A DNA stretch of 64,000 bases from Erythrobacter colymbi. Lineage in GTDB: Bacteria; Pseudomonadota; Alphaproteobacteria; Sphingomonadales; Sphingomonadaceae. The stretch lies in contig NZ_MUYK01000004.1 of the NCBI RefSeq assembly GCF_002155685.1, positions 248,001 to 312,000 of the forward strand, read 5' to 3'. The number at the start of each line of letters is the position of its first letter. The first letter of the stretch is position 1. Under the pieces are notes generated by a model. That model was given only the letters and a program-made list of their open reading frames with translations. It was not told the origin of the DNA and ran no database searches. The position numbers and the translations under genes were made by a program. Below are positions 57,563-64,000 of this stretch, one piece after another.

Positions 57563-58336
57563 ATGACCTTCAGCCGCCCCCTGTTTCTCACGCTCGGCGT
57601 CGTTGCCGTGCTTGGTGCCGCCACGCTCGGCCTGTCGCAGGGCGCGCCCTCGGCTGCGACCGCCGCCAAGGCGCCCGCCATCGCTGCGACCGGAGAGCCG
57701 GTGCTGCTCGAGCTGTTCACCAGCCAGGGCTGCTCCTCCTGCCCGCCCGCCGACGCGCTGGCTGAGAAGCTCGCCGCCAACCCCGATCTCGTCGTGATCT
57801 CCCGCAACGTGACCTATTGGGACCGTCTGGGGTGGAAGGACACGCTGGGTCAGGAAAGCAACACCGCGCTCCAGCAGACCTATGCGCGCCGCGGGCTTGC
57901 GGGGCAGAACGGGGTCTACACCCCGCAGCTGGTGGTCGATGGCAGCTTCGGCGCGGTCGGCTCGCACGCCGATGATGTCGCTGACGGGATCAAGCAGTAC
58001 GGCAGCCAGGGCGACGCCGCGATCCGCGTCGCGCCGGGGGCGGCGGGAGGCTTTGCAGTCAATCTTACCGGCACCGGGCAGGGCAAGGCCGAGCTGGTGC
58101 TGCTCGCCGTGACCCGCAAGGTCGAAGTCGGCATCGGCAGCGGCGAGAACGGCGGGCGCAAGGTCGCCTACGTCAATGTCCTGCGCTCGGAGCGCAAGGT
58201 CGGCGACTGGAGCGGGGGCAAGGCGAGCATCGCCATCGCCCCGCAGACGCTCAAGGTGCCGGGCGCGGACCGCTATGCGGTGGTGCTGCGGCAGCCAGGC
58301 GGCGGGCAGGTGCTGGCCGCGCGCTGGGTGAGCTAG
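57563..58336 (+). CDS. DUF1223 thioredoxin-like secreted protein
   Basis: 257 aa. N-terminal membrane/signal segment (LFLTLGVVAVLGAATLGLSQ), then LLELFTSQGCSSCPPADALA with a CxxC (CSSC) redox motif, and VYTPQLVVDGSFGAVG. The DUF1223 family is thioredoxin-like; substrate unknown. ATG 57563 is preferred over 57545 because it starts directly before the hydrophobic segment. Confidence 0.9.
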   Translation: MTFSRPLFLTLGVVAVLGAATLGLSQGAPSAATAAKAPAIAATGEPVLLELFTSQGCSSCPPADALAEKLAANPDLVVISRNVTYWDRLGWKDTLGQESNTALQQTYARRGLAGQNGVYTPQLVVDGSFGAVGSHADDVADGIKQYGSQGDAAIRVAPGAAGGFAVNLTGTGQGKAELVLLAVTRKVEVGIGSGENGGRKVAYVNVLRSERKVGDWSGGKASIAIAPQTLKVPGADRYAVVLRQPGGGQVLAARWVS

Positions 58337-58393
58337 GAGCATCGCGCGAAAAAGCGGGAACCGGTTTTTCGCCTAAGGCGGTGCGACCGAAAA

Positions 58394-59137
58394 CTAGACC
58401 AGCCGCAGCAGCGCCCCCAGCGCCGCGCCGCCCAGCACCACGGCGACGATCGTGCGCCACAGCCCGTCGCCGATCCGGTGCGAGACCCGCGCGCCCAAGG
58501 CATTGCCGAGGATCACCGTCGGCAGCAGCAGCACCGCGAAGAGCAGCAGCTCCGCCTGCAGGATGCCGAGCCATGTCGCGCTCGCCAGCCCGGTGCTCGC
58601 GGCGATGGTGAAGACCAGCTGCATCGAGGCCTTGGCGGTGGCGCGCGGCAGCGTCCGCCCGGCATAATAGGGCACGACCGCCGGCCCGGGCATCCCGGCA
58701 TAGCCCGTCATCAGCCCGGCGAGCATGCCGACGAGACCCGTCACCCCGTGCCCCGGCACCCCGGCGCCGCGCTTGGGCAGCAGGATGATCGCGAAAGCGC
58801 CGAGCGCGGTGAGGGCGATGGCGAGCCGGGCGACGTCCTTCGCGGTGACCGACAGCGCCCACAGGCCCAGCGGGGTCGTCAGCACCACCAGCGCACCGAT
58901 CACCCAGGCGGTCGGCTCGGTATCGCGCACGAGACTGCGGATCTCGCTCGCCCCGATCATCAGCGAGAGCGCATTGGCAAGCAGCACCGCCTCGACCGGC
59001 GGAAGCGCGAGGGCGAGCACCGGCACCAGCAGGATCGCCATGCCGAAGCTCGCGATCCCGCGCACGAAGGCGGAGCCGAAGGCCGCCGCCAGCGCGACGC
59101 CAATCTGGAGCGCGGTGAAACCCCCCGGCAGTTCCAC
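58394..59137 (-). CDS. TSUP (TauE/SafE) sulfite/anion exporter family protein
   Basis: 247 aa, eight predicted helices, with the TSUP N-terminal repeat (AFVRGIASFGMAILLVPVLA) and central TAKASMQLVF region. GTG at 59137 (VELPGGFTALQ) overlaps the upstream gene's stop by 1 bp (TAGTG), arguing for coupled translation. Transported anion unknown. Confidence 0.85.
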   Translation of the reverse strand: MELPGGFTALQIGVALAAAFGSAFVRGIASFGMAILLVPVLALALPPVEAVLLANALSLMIGASEIRSLVRDTEPTAWVIGALVVLTTPLGLWALSVTAKDVARLAIALTALGAFAIILLPKRGAGVPGHGVTGLVGMLAGLMTGYAGMPGPAVVPYYAGRTLPRATAKASMQLVFTIAASTGLASATWLGILQAELLLFAVLLLPTVILGNALGARVSHRIGDGLWRTIVAVVLGGAALGALLRLV

Positions 59138-59487
59138 TAGGGCGCGGTGCGCTGGAAGATCAGCGTCACCGTCACTGCATGGAAGGCGGCGATGGCGAGG
59201 TTGCTCAGCACCACCGGATTGGCGAGCGTGCCGACGGTGAAGGGGGTCATCAGCTTGTAGGCGATCTGCACCAGCAGCAGCGCGGCCACCATCGCCGGCA
59301 CCGGCTTCCACAGCAGCGCTGCCGATCCCGCCAGAATCGCGAGATACACCGCCAGCACGATGCCGCGGGCAGGCGAGGGCGGGCCATAGGCCGCCTCCAC
59401 CCACCCCGCGTTGCCGATGATGCTCCCCGTCACCGGCACCAGCACGGCGATGTTAAGCAGCAGCGAGAGGGTGATCATCATCGGCAT
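59137..59487 (-). CDS. Small integral membrane protein
   Basis: 116 aa, four helices: MMITLSLLLNIAVLVPVTGS, GIVLAVYLAILAGSAALLW, MVAALLLVQIAYKLM, and VVLSNLAIAAFHAVTVTLIF. Co-translated with the TauE/SafE gene. Follows thrS by 13 bp; may share its transcript. No named family recognised. Confidence 0.75.
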   Translation of the reverse strand: MPMMITLSLLLNIAVLVPVTGSIIGNAGWVEAAYGPPSPARGIVLAVYLAILAGSAALLWKPVPAMVAALLLVQIAYKLMTPFTVGTLANPVVLSNLAIAAFHAVTVTLIFQRTAP

Positions 59488-59500
59488 GGCAAGCGCTGCA

Positions 59501-61495
59501 TTACGCGAGGTCGGGCGGGGTGCCTTCGCTCTTGAGCATCGCGATCGCCTCGGCGAGCGGCATTACCTTCTGGTGCTCGGCGCCCAGCGTGCGCACCGCG
59601 ACGGTGCCTTCCTCGGCCTCGCGCTTGCCGACCACCAGCAGGTGCGGAACCTTGGCGAGCGAGTGTTCGCGCACCTTGTAGTTGATCTTCTCGTTGCGGG
59701 TGTCGGTCTCGACCCGGATGCCCGCCGCGCGCAGCTGGGCGGCGACGTCTTCGGCATAGGGATCGGCGTCCGAGACGATGGTCGCCACCACCGCCTGCAC
59801 CGGCGCGAGCCATGCGGGGAGCTTGCCGGCGAAGTGCTCGATCAGGATGCCGATGAAGCGTTCGTAGCTCCCGAAGATCGCGCGGTGGAGCATCACCGGG
59901 CGGTGCTTTTCGCCATCCTCGCCGATGTAATGCGCATCGAGCCGCTCGGGCAGCACGCGGTCGGACTGGATCGTGCCGACCTGCCAGGTGCGCCCGATCG
60001 CGTCGGTGAGGTGCCATTCGAGCTTGGGGGCATAGAACGCGCCCTCGCCGGGGAGTTCTTCCCATTCGAGGCCGTTGGCCGCGACCGCATCGCGCAGTTC
60101 CTGCTCGGCCTTGTCCCAATCGGCGTCGCTGCCGAAGCGCTTTTCGGGGCGCAGCGCGAGCTTGATGTCATAGGTGAACCCGAAGTCGCGGTAGACCGAA
60201 TCGGCCAGCGCGATGAAGGCCTGCACTTCGGAGACCACCTGGCCCTCGGTGCAGAAGATATGCGCGTCGTCCTGCGTGAACTGGCGCACGCGCATCAGCC
60301 CGTGGAGCGCGCCGTGCGGCTCGTTGCGGTGGCAGCAGCCCATTTCGCCGAGGCGGATGGGGAGGTCGCGGTAGGAGGTGATCCCCTGCTTGAAGACCAT
60401 CACGTGCGCCGGGCAGTTCATCGGCTTGATTGCCATCCACGCGGCATCATCGGCGACCTTGGGCGAGGCGACACCGCTCTCCTCGTCGACATCGGGGACG
60501 ATGTCGGGGACCGCGAACATGTTCTGCGCATACTTCCCCCAGTGGCCCGACTGCGTCCACTGGCGCACGTCCATCAGCTGCGGGGTCTTGATCTCGCGGT
60601 AGCCCGCGCCGTCCATCTTGCGGCGCATATAGCTCTCGAGCTCGCGCCAGATGCGGTAGCCCTTGGGGTGCCAAAAGACGCTCCCGTGGGCCTCTTCCTG
60701 CAAGTGGAACAGGTCCATCTCGCGCCCCAGCTTGCGGTGGTCGCGCTTGGCGGCTTCCTCCAGCCGCGTGAGGTGCGCCTGCAGCTGCTTCTTGTTGAGC
60801 CAGCCAGTGCCGTAGATGCGGGTGAGCTGCGCATTGTTCTGGTCACCGCGCCAATAGGCCCCGGCGACGCGCATCAGCTTGAAGGCATCGGGATCGAGCT
60901 TGCCGGTCGAGGGCAGGTGCGGGCCGCGGCACATGTCGAGCCAGTCGTTGCCGCTCCAGTAGACGGTGAGTTCCTCGCCCTCGGGCAGTTCCTTGGCCCA
61001 TTCGGCCTTGAAGGTCTCTCCCTCGCCCGCCCACTTGGCAATCAGGTCCTCGCGGCTCCACACCTCGCGGCGCAGCGGCTTGTCGGCGCGGATGATGCGG
61101 CGCATCTCCTCCTCGATGAGGGGAAGATCGTCCATGCCGAAGGGTTCGCGGCTCTCGGGGGCCTTCACGTCATAGTAGAAGCCGTCGTCGGTCGCCGGGC
61201 CGAAGGTGATCTGCGTGCCGGGGAAGAGCGACTGCACCGCCTCGGCGAGCACGTGGGCGTAATCGTGGCGGGCGAGTTCGAGCGCATCGGCCTCGTCGCG
61301 GCTGGTGACCAGCGCGAGCTGGGCGTCGCCATCGAAGGGGCGGGTCAGGTCGCGCAGCTCGCCATCGACGCGCGCGGCAATTGCAGCCTTGGCGAGGCCT
61401 GGGCCGATCGCCGCGGCAATATCCGCCGGGGTCGAACCCTGCGGCACTTCTCGCACCGAGCCATCGGGCAGGCTGATCTTGAGCAGTTCGGTCAT
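59501..61495 (-). CDS. thrS: Threonyl-tRNA synthetase
   Basis: 664 aa class II synthetase. TGS domain (1-65), editing domain with HxxxH ([13 protein letters not shown]) and the [14 protein letters not shown] cysteine, catalytic core with zinc Cys in [13 protein letters not shown], motif 2 around [20 protein letters not shown], and C-terminal anticodon-binding domain. ATG 61495. The 130-nt leader upstream carries an apparent attenuator (see leader ORF). Confidence 0.98.
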   Translation of the reverse strand: MTELLKISLPDGSVREVPQGSTPADIAAAIGPGLAKAAIAARVDGELRDLTRPFDGDAQLALVTSRDEADALELARHDYAHVLAEAVQSLFPGTQITFGPATDDGFYYDVKAPESREPFGMDDLPLIEEEMRRIIRADKPLRREVWSREDLIAKWAGEGETFKAEWAKELPEGEELTVYWSGNDWLDMCRGPHLPSTGKLDPDAFKLMRVAGAYWRGDQNNAQLTRIYGTGWLNKKQLQAHLTRLEEAAKRDHRKLGREMDLFHLQEEAHGSVFWHPKGYRIWRELESYMRRKMDGAGYREIKTPQLMDVRQWTQSGHWGKYAQNMFAVPDIVPDVDEESGVASPKVADDAAWMAIKPMNCPAHVMVFKQGITSYRDLPIRLGEMGCCHRNEPHGALHGLMRVRQFTQDDAHIFCTEGQVVSEVQAFIALADSVYRDFGFTYDIKLALRPEKRFGSDADWDKAEQELRDAVAANGLEWEELPGEGAFYAPKLEWHLTDAIGRTWQVGTIQSDRVLPERLDAHYIGEDGEKHRPVMLHRAIFGSYERFIGILIEHFAGKLPAWLAPVQAVVATIVSDADPYAEDVAAQLRAAGIRVETDTRNEKINYKVREHSLAKVPHLLVVGKREAEEGTVAVRTLGAEHQKVMPLAEAIAMLKSEGTPPDLA

Positions 61496-61553
61496 CGTCG
61501 CACATCCGTCTCGTTTGGGCGCGCCTTAGGGCAAAGGGGAACGCACCGGAAGA

Positions 61554-61651
61554 GCGGTGTTGCGTCAGTTACCGGAAGGGGGAGAACACCGCGCCGCCCC
61601 GATCCGGGCGGCGGATGCTCGGGCCTAACCCGCGCGCCGCCGCCCCCGGAT
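61554..61651 (-). promoter_or_regulatory. Four-segment attenuator of thrS
   Basis: In minus-strand order: segment 1 GGGCGGCGG (61645-61637, inside the leader ORF), segment 2 CCGCCGCCC (61614-61606), segment 3 (61599-61585, GGGCGGCGCGGTGTT), segment 4 AACACCGC (61561-61554). 1:2 pairs over 9 bp, extended by ATCC (61651-61648) with GGAT; 2:3 pairs over 8 bp; 3:4 pairs over 8 bp. The pairings exclude each other as in trp/thr attenuators. A strong U tract is lacking after 3:4 (UCUUCC). Confidence 0.65.
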
Positions 61652-61699
61652 GGTAGTCCGGGTGGTCGTGGTCGCGGTGGTGGTCAGCAGCTTGGCCAT
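61625..61699 (-). CDS. Threonine-rich leader peptide of thrS
   Basis: 24 codons starting MAKLL and ending RRRAG-stop; nine of codons 6-16 are Thr (TTTATTTTRTT). Start ATG 61699, stop TAG 61625, then 129 nt to the thrS ATG. Ribosome stalling on Thr codons would change folding of the segments just downstream. The pattern parallels the E. coli thr operon leader (Thr/Ile-rich), though here it precedes a synthetase. No ribosome site is visible, consistent with a leaderless mRNA. Confidence 0.75.
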   Translation of the reverse strand: MAKLLTTTATTTTRTTIRGRRRAG

Positions 61700-61705
61700 G
61701 CGAGG

Positions 61706-61734
61706 GATATAGGCGAGCGGGGGTTAAAAGTCAC
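61706..61734 (-). promoter_or_regulatory. Promoter of the thrS leader (probably leaderless start)
   Basis: On the minus strand: -35-like GTGACT (61734-61729), exactly 17 nt spacer, -10 TATATC (61711-61706). Six nt separate the -10 from the ATG at 61699, so transcription would begin at or next to the leader start codon. Confidence 0.6.
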
Positions 61735-61758
61735 CTGCCGGAGTGATGGAAAGCCTCC

Positions 61759-61801
61759 TTGACATCTGCGGCGACTCTAATGTAAAGCGACCTTGTCATT
61801 A
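61759..61801 (+). promoter_or_regulatory. Promoter and operator of the small membrane protein/HTH operon
   Basis: -35 TTGACA (61759-61764), 16-nt spacer, -10-like TGTAAA (61781-61786). Overlapping it, TAATGTAAAG (61778-61787) and CTTGTCATTA (61792-61801) form a 10-bp inverted repeat with two mismatches and a 4-bp spacer. Location suggests autorepression by the HTH protein encoded third in the operon. Confidence 0.55.
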
Positions 61802-61818
61802 TGAAAAAGGAGCTTTCC

Positions 61819-61980
61819 ATGTCCCGCATCCAAGAAGCGCTCTGCCTTGCTGCCGCGCTGATCGCGATCGCCGTGCTGGCGATTTTCGACGTGATCCCCG
61901 CGCAGGTCGCGCAATATGCCCCCTTGGCGATGGTGCCGTGGCTGATCCGCCGTCCCGCCTGCGCCCCGCGGAAGGCGTGA
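61819..61980 (+). CDS. Small membrane protein (53 aa)
   Basis: MSRIQEALCLAAALIAIAVL opens a hydrophobic first half; second hydrophobic stretch YAPLAMVPWLI; basic tail ([10 protein letters not shown]). AAGGAG is well placed for ATG 61819. First of three genes with 3-4 bp gap/overlap. No known family. Confidence 0.75.
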   Translation: MSRIQEALCLAAALIAIAVLAIFDVIPAQVAQYAPLAMVPWLIRRPACAPRKA

Positions 61981-61983
61981 GCC

Positions 61984-62430
61984 ATGCGCGCGCGCATGTC
62001 CCCCGCGATGCGGCGCTACCTCAAGCGCCTGACGATCTGCATGGCGATCTATGTCGTGCTGATCTTCACCGCGGGTTGGCTGTTCCGCCACGCCCCGCCT
62101 GCGGGCGTGCTCGCCTATCCGGTCGCGGTGCTACCCGCGCTGCCGATTCTTGCCACGTTCTGGACGATCTTCCGCCTGCTGGCCGAGGAGACCGACGAAT
62201 ACCTGCGCATGATGCTGGTGCGTCAGTCACTCTTCGCGACCGCTTTCTGCCTCAGCATCATGACAGTGTGGGAGTTTCTGCAGAATTACGACGTCGTTCC
62301 GCCGGGCAATGGCGGATTCGGCGCGGCGTTCTTCTGGTTCGTGGGCCTCGGTCTGGGCGGGATGTGGAACGCCTTCGTCAACCGGGCGGATTGTGCCGAG
62401 GATGACGATGAGGCGGAGGCGGCGGAATGA
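61984..62430 (+). CDS. Integral membrane protein of HTH-linked module
   Basis: 148 aa, four helices: LTICMAIYVVLIFTAGWLF, AYPVAVLPALPILATFWTIF, LFATAFCLSIMTVWEFL, and AAFFWFVGLGLGGMWNAFV, with EETDEYLRMMLVRQ in the cytosolic loop and an acidic tail (EDDDEAEAAE). It overlaps the HTH gene by 4 bp. Function unknown. Confidence 0.78.
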   Translation: MRARMSPAMRRYLKRLTICMAIYVVLIFTAGWLFRHAPPAGVLAYPVAVLPALPILATFWTIFRLLAEETDEYLRMMLVRQSLFATAFCLSIMTVWEFLQNYDVVPPGNGGFGAAFFWFVGLGLGGMWNAFVNRADCAEDDDEAEAAE

Positions 62431-62618
62431 ACAACCGCCTTCGCGTTCTGCGCGCCGAACACGGGTGGAGCCAGCAGGACCTCGCCGACCGGCTGGGCGT
62501 CTCGCGTCAGAGCGTCAACGCGATCGAGAAGGGCCGCTACGACCCTTCCCTCCCCCTCGCCTTCAGCATCGCCGACGTGTTCGGCCTGCCGATCGAGGCG
62601 ATCTTCCTGAGGGACTAG
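62427..62618 (+). CDS. XRE-family helix-turn-helix regulator (YozG-like)
   Basis: 63 aa, only an HTH_3 domain: NRLRVLRAEHGWSQQDLADR then LGVSRQSVNAIEKGRYDPSL. Typical of mini-regulators coupled to small membrane proteins. It likely binds the palindrome at 61778-61801. The stop overlaps the convergent phoD stop. Confidence 0.92.
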   Translation: MNNRLRVLRAEHGWSQQDLADRLGVSRQSVNAIEKGRYDPSLPLAFSIADVFGLPIEAIFLRD

Positions 62619-64000
62619 ACCGCCAGCTTGCCCGAGCCCTTGTCGGTGCTGATCCGCTTCGTGCCCGCCAGCTGGGTCGAGCGCTGCTTCACGCCCGCGA
62701 TGAAGCGGTACTCGGTCGTCACGCGGGCGGGGGTGAGTTCGACCGCCATGTAGCCGCGCTGCGCGGTGTTGGCCCATTTGAGCTGCGGGTTCTCCGCCAC
62801 CAGCGCCGCCGCGAGGGTATCGGGCTGGACGAAGGTGAGGTAGCTTTCGTAGCCCGGCGAGCTCACCGAATGGCCGCCGAACTCGACGCCGACCGCCGCA
62901 CCGTCCTGCGACAGCTCGAAGGCCCAGGCGTTGTGGGTGTCGCCCGCCAGCACGACGAGGTTCGCGTCGGCGTTCAGCGCCGCCTTGAACACCCGCTCGC
63001 GCGCGGCGGGGTAGCCGTCCCACGCGTCCATGTTGGAGGGCAGGCCCGCCTCGCTCGCGGCAGCGGCGGCTTCGAGCCGTCCGCGGATGAAATCGGGCAG
63101 GCCGCTGCCTGCCTGGCGCATCAGGTCCTTCGGCGTCTTGAGATTGCCGATCAGCACTTGCTGCGCGAGCACCTGCCAATGGGTGCCGGCACGGGTCGAG
63201 GCTGCGAGTGCTTCGGCCAGCCACGTTTCCTGCGCCGCGCCGAGCAGCTGGCGGTCCTTGTCGGCCCAAGCGCCGTCGCGGAACTTCGCCAGAGTCTCGG
63301 CAAGCGCCTGCGGGTCCTTGATCCCCGCCATCACCTTTTCGAGGCTGAACTGCTCGTCGCGGCCTTCCAGCCGGGTGTCGATCCGGAACAGCGTGGCAAG
63401 GTCGCCCACCTGATAGGTCGAATAGGGCGTGTCGGGCACCGGCATCCATTCGCGGTAGGCCTGCTTGGCGGCGGCCTTGCGCACCTGCCAGTCACCCTCG
63501 GTATCGCTCTGGTGGTTCTGCGCGCCGTTCTTCCACGAATCATTGGCGCTCTCGTGATCATCCCACACCGCGATCATCGGCAGCACCTGGTGGAGCCGCT
63601 GGAGATCGGGATCGGCGCGGTAGGTGGCGTAGCGCAGGCGGTAATCGGTCAGCGCGACGATCTCGGTCGAAGGCTCGAGCACGCGGTCGGGGTGGGCCTG
63701 CCCGGCGGTGGGATAGGTGCCGAGGCCGTATTCGTAGATGTAGTCGCCCAGATGCACCGCGAGGTCGACGTCGTTCGCCTCGACCGCATGGCCATAGGCG
63801 TTGAACCAGCCGAAGCCGAAATTGGCGCAGGAGAACACCGCCATCCGGAACTTGGCCGAGGGGCCCTGCGGCAGAGTGCGGGTGCGGCCCGTGGGCGAGG
63901 CGGTGCCGTCGGGCGCGAGGAAGCGGAAGAAGTACCAGCGATCGGGCGAAAGGCCGGTGGCGAGGCCCTTGGCGCACCAGTCGCGGCTCGCCGAGGCGGT
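62615..64000 (-). CDS. phoD: PhoD-family alkaline phosphatase (partial)
   Basis: 461 codons visible; the N-terminus (Tat signal and most of the Fn3-like domain) is beyond the right edge. RWYFFRFLAPDG closes the N-terminal domain, then the metallophosphatase core: FSCANFGFGWFNAY, HLGDYIYEY, AVWDDHESANDSWKNG, VVLAGDTHNAWAF, and GGHSVSSPGYES. Ca/Fe-dependent phosphodi/monoesterase for phosphate scavenging. Confidence 0.92.
   Translation of the reverse strand, partial: TASASRDWCAKGLATGLSPDRWYFFRFLAPDGTASPTGRTRTLPQGPSAKFRMAVFSCANFGFGWFNAYGHAVEANDVDLAVHLGDYIYEYGLGTYPTAGQAHPDRVLEPSTEIVALTDYRLRYATYRADPDLQRLHQVLPMIAVWDDHESANDSWKNGAQNHQSDTEGDWQVRKAAAKQAYREWMPVPDTPYSTYQVGDLATLFRIDTRLEGRDEQFSLEKVMAGIKDPQALAETLAKFRDGAWADKDRQLLGAAQETWLAEALAASTRAGTHWQVLAQQVLIGNLKTPKDLMRQAGSGLPDFIRGRLEAAAAASEAGLPSNMDAWDGYPAARERVFKAALNADANLVVLAGDTHNAWAFELSQDGAAVGVEFGGHSVSSPGYESYLTFVQPDTLAAALVAENPQLKWANTAQRGYMAVELTPARVTTEYRFIAGVKQRSTQLAGTKRISTDKGSGKLAV

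Noticed and set aside
61496..61699. T-box riboswitch upstream of thrS
   Set aside because: No T-box sequence or stem I specifier layout is visible; the Thr-codon ORF and alternate stems fit ribosome-mediated attenuation better.

Overview
The window is about 64 kb of GC-rich chromosome from an alphaproteobacterium, most likely order Sphingomonadales, family Erythrobacteraceae (Erythrobacter/Porphyrobacter type). This is inferred from gene content and order (hemE-origin-DUF299, mnmE-mnmG-rsmG-parA-parB, DUF1491, DUF6489, UrcA, DUF2497/PopZ) and protein style, not from a search. Nothing looks like a prophage, IS element, CRISPR array, rRNA or tRNA. It is core chromosome with dense operons, many joined by 1-8 bp start/stop overlaps.

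Layout. 0-3 kb: a partial membrane-anchored PQQ-type sugar dehydrogenase, free-methionine-sulfoxide reductase and a glycine-zipper envelope protein. 3-9.1 kb (minus): the mnmE-mnmG-rsmG-parA-parB cluster, with five 16-bp parS palindromes plus a variant in or between its genes; a second variant lies in the next gene (dienelactone hydrolase) and an eighth site near 41.3 kb. 9-12 kb: DLH, NTF2-like protein and two single-domain BLUF blue-light sensors. 12-15 kb (minus): rho, hemJ, hemE. 14,962-15,284: a 323-bp gap between divergent hemE and ppsR/DUF299, the arrangement of the Caulobacter/Rickettsia chromosome origin; it has an AT-rich tract, degenerate DnaA boxes and GANTC sites, and I call it oriC. 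15-22 kb (plus): ppsR-maf-aroE-coaE-dnaQ, hpf, ptsN, thioesterase, DUF1491, cell-wall hydrolase. Genes on both sides point away from the proposed origin.

22-34 kb: xth, erpA, a CBS protein, then a minus-strand block (ferredoxin, S9 peptidase, PopZ-like DUF2497, TolC, Pcm-like methyltransferase), fumC, and a LytS/LytTR two-component pair bracketed by two copies of a large GC-rich palindrome. 34-44 kb: metallophosphoesterase, rpsI/rplM, cutA, ctaA, MerC-like protein, a thiS-membrane protein-thiG operon, an RHH protein carrying the eighth parS, murA, galU. 44-64 kb: flotillin/YqiJ pair, P450/acyl-CoA ligase pair, M23 peptidase, DUF455, bcp-glnE, M28 peptidase, agmatine deiminase-like enzyme, DUF1223, TauE/SafE, thrS, a small membrane/HTH module and a partial PhoD phosphatase.

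How the genes work together. Origin, parABS and a PopZ homologue give a near-complete polar chromosome-anchoring set. hemE, hemJ and ctaA belong to heme/heme A synthesis, and mnmE/mnmG to tRNA wobble modification. The most novel-looking item is regulatory: upstream of thrS lies a threonine-rich leader ORF (9 of codons 6-16 are Thr) followed by four mutually exclusive pairing segments, a classical attenuator layout, with a promoter that would make the leader mRNA leaderless. Other candidates are a near-palindromic operator over the pcm-tolC promoter, an autoregulated-looking small-membrane-protein/HTH cassette, an uncharacterised membrane protein between thiS and thiG, and several families of palindromic intergenic repeats.
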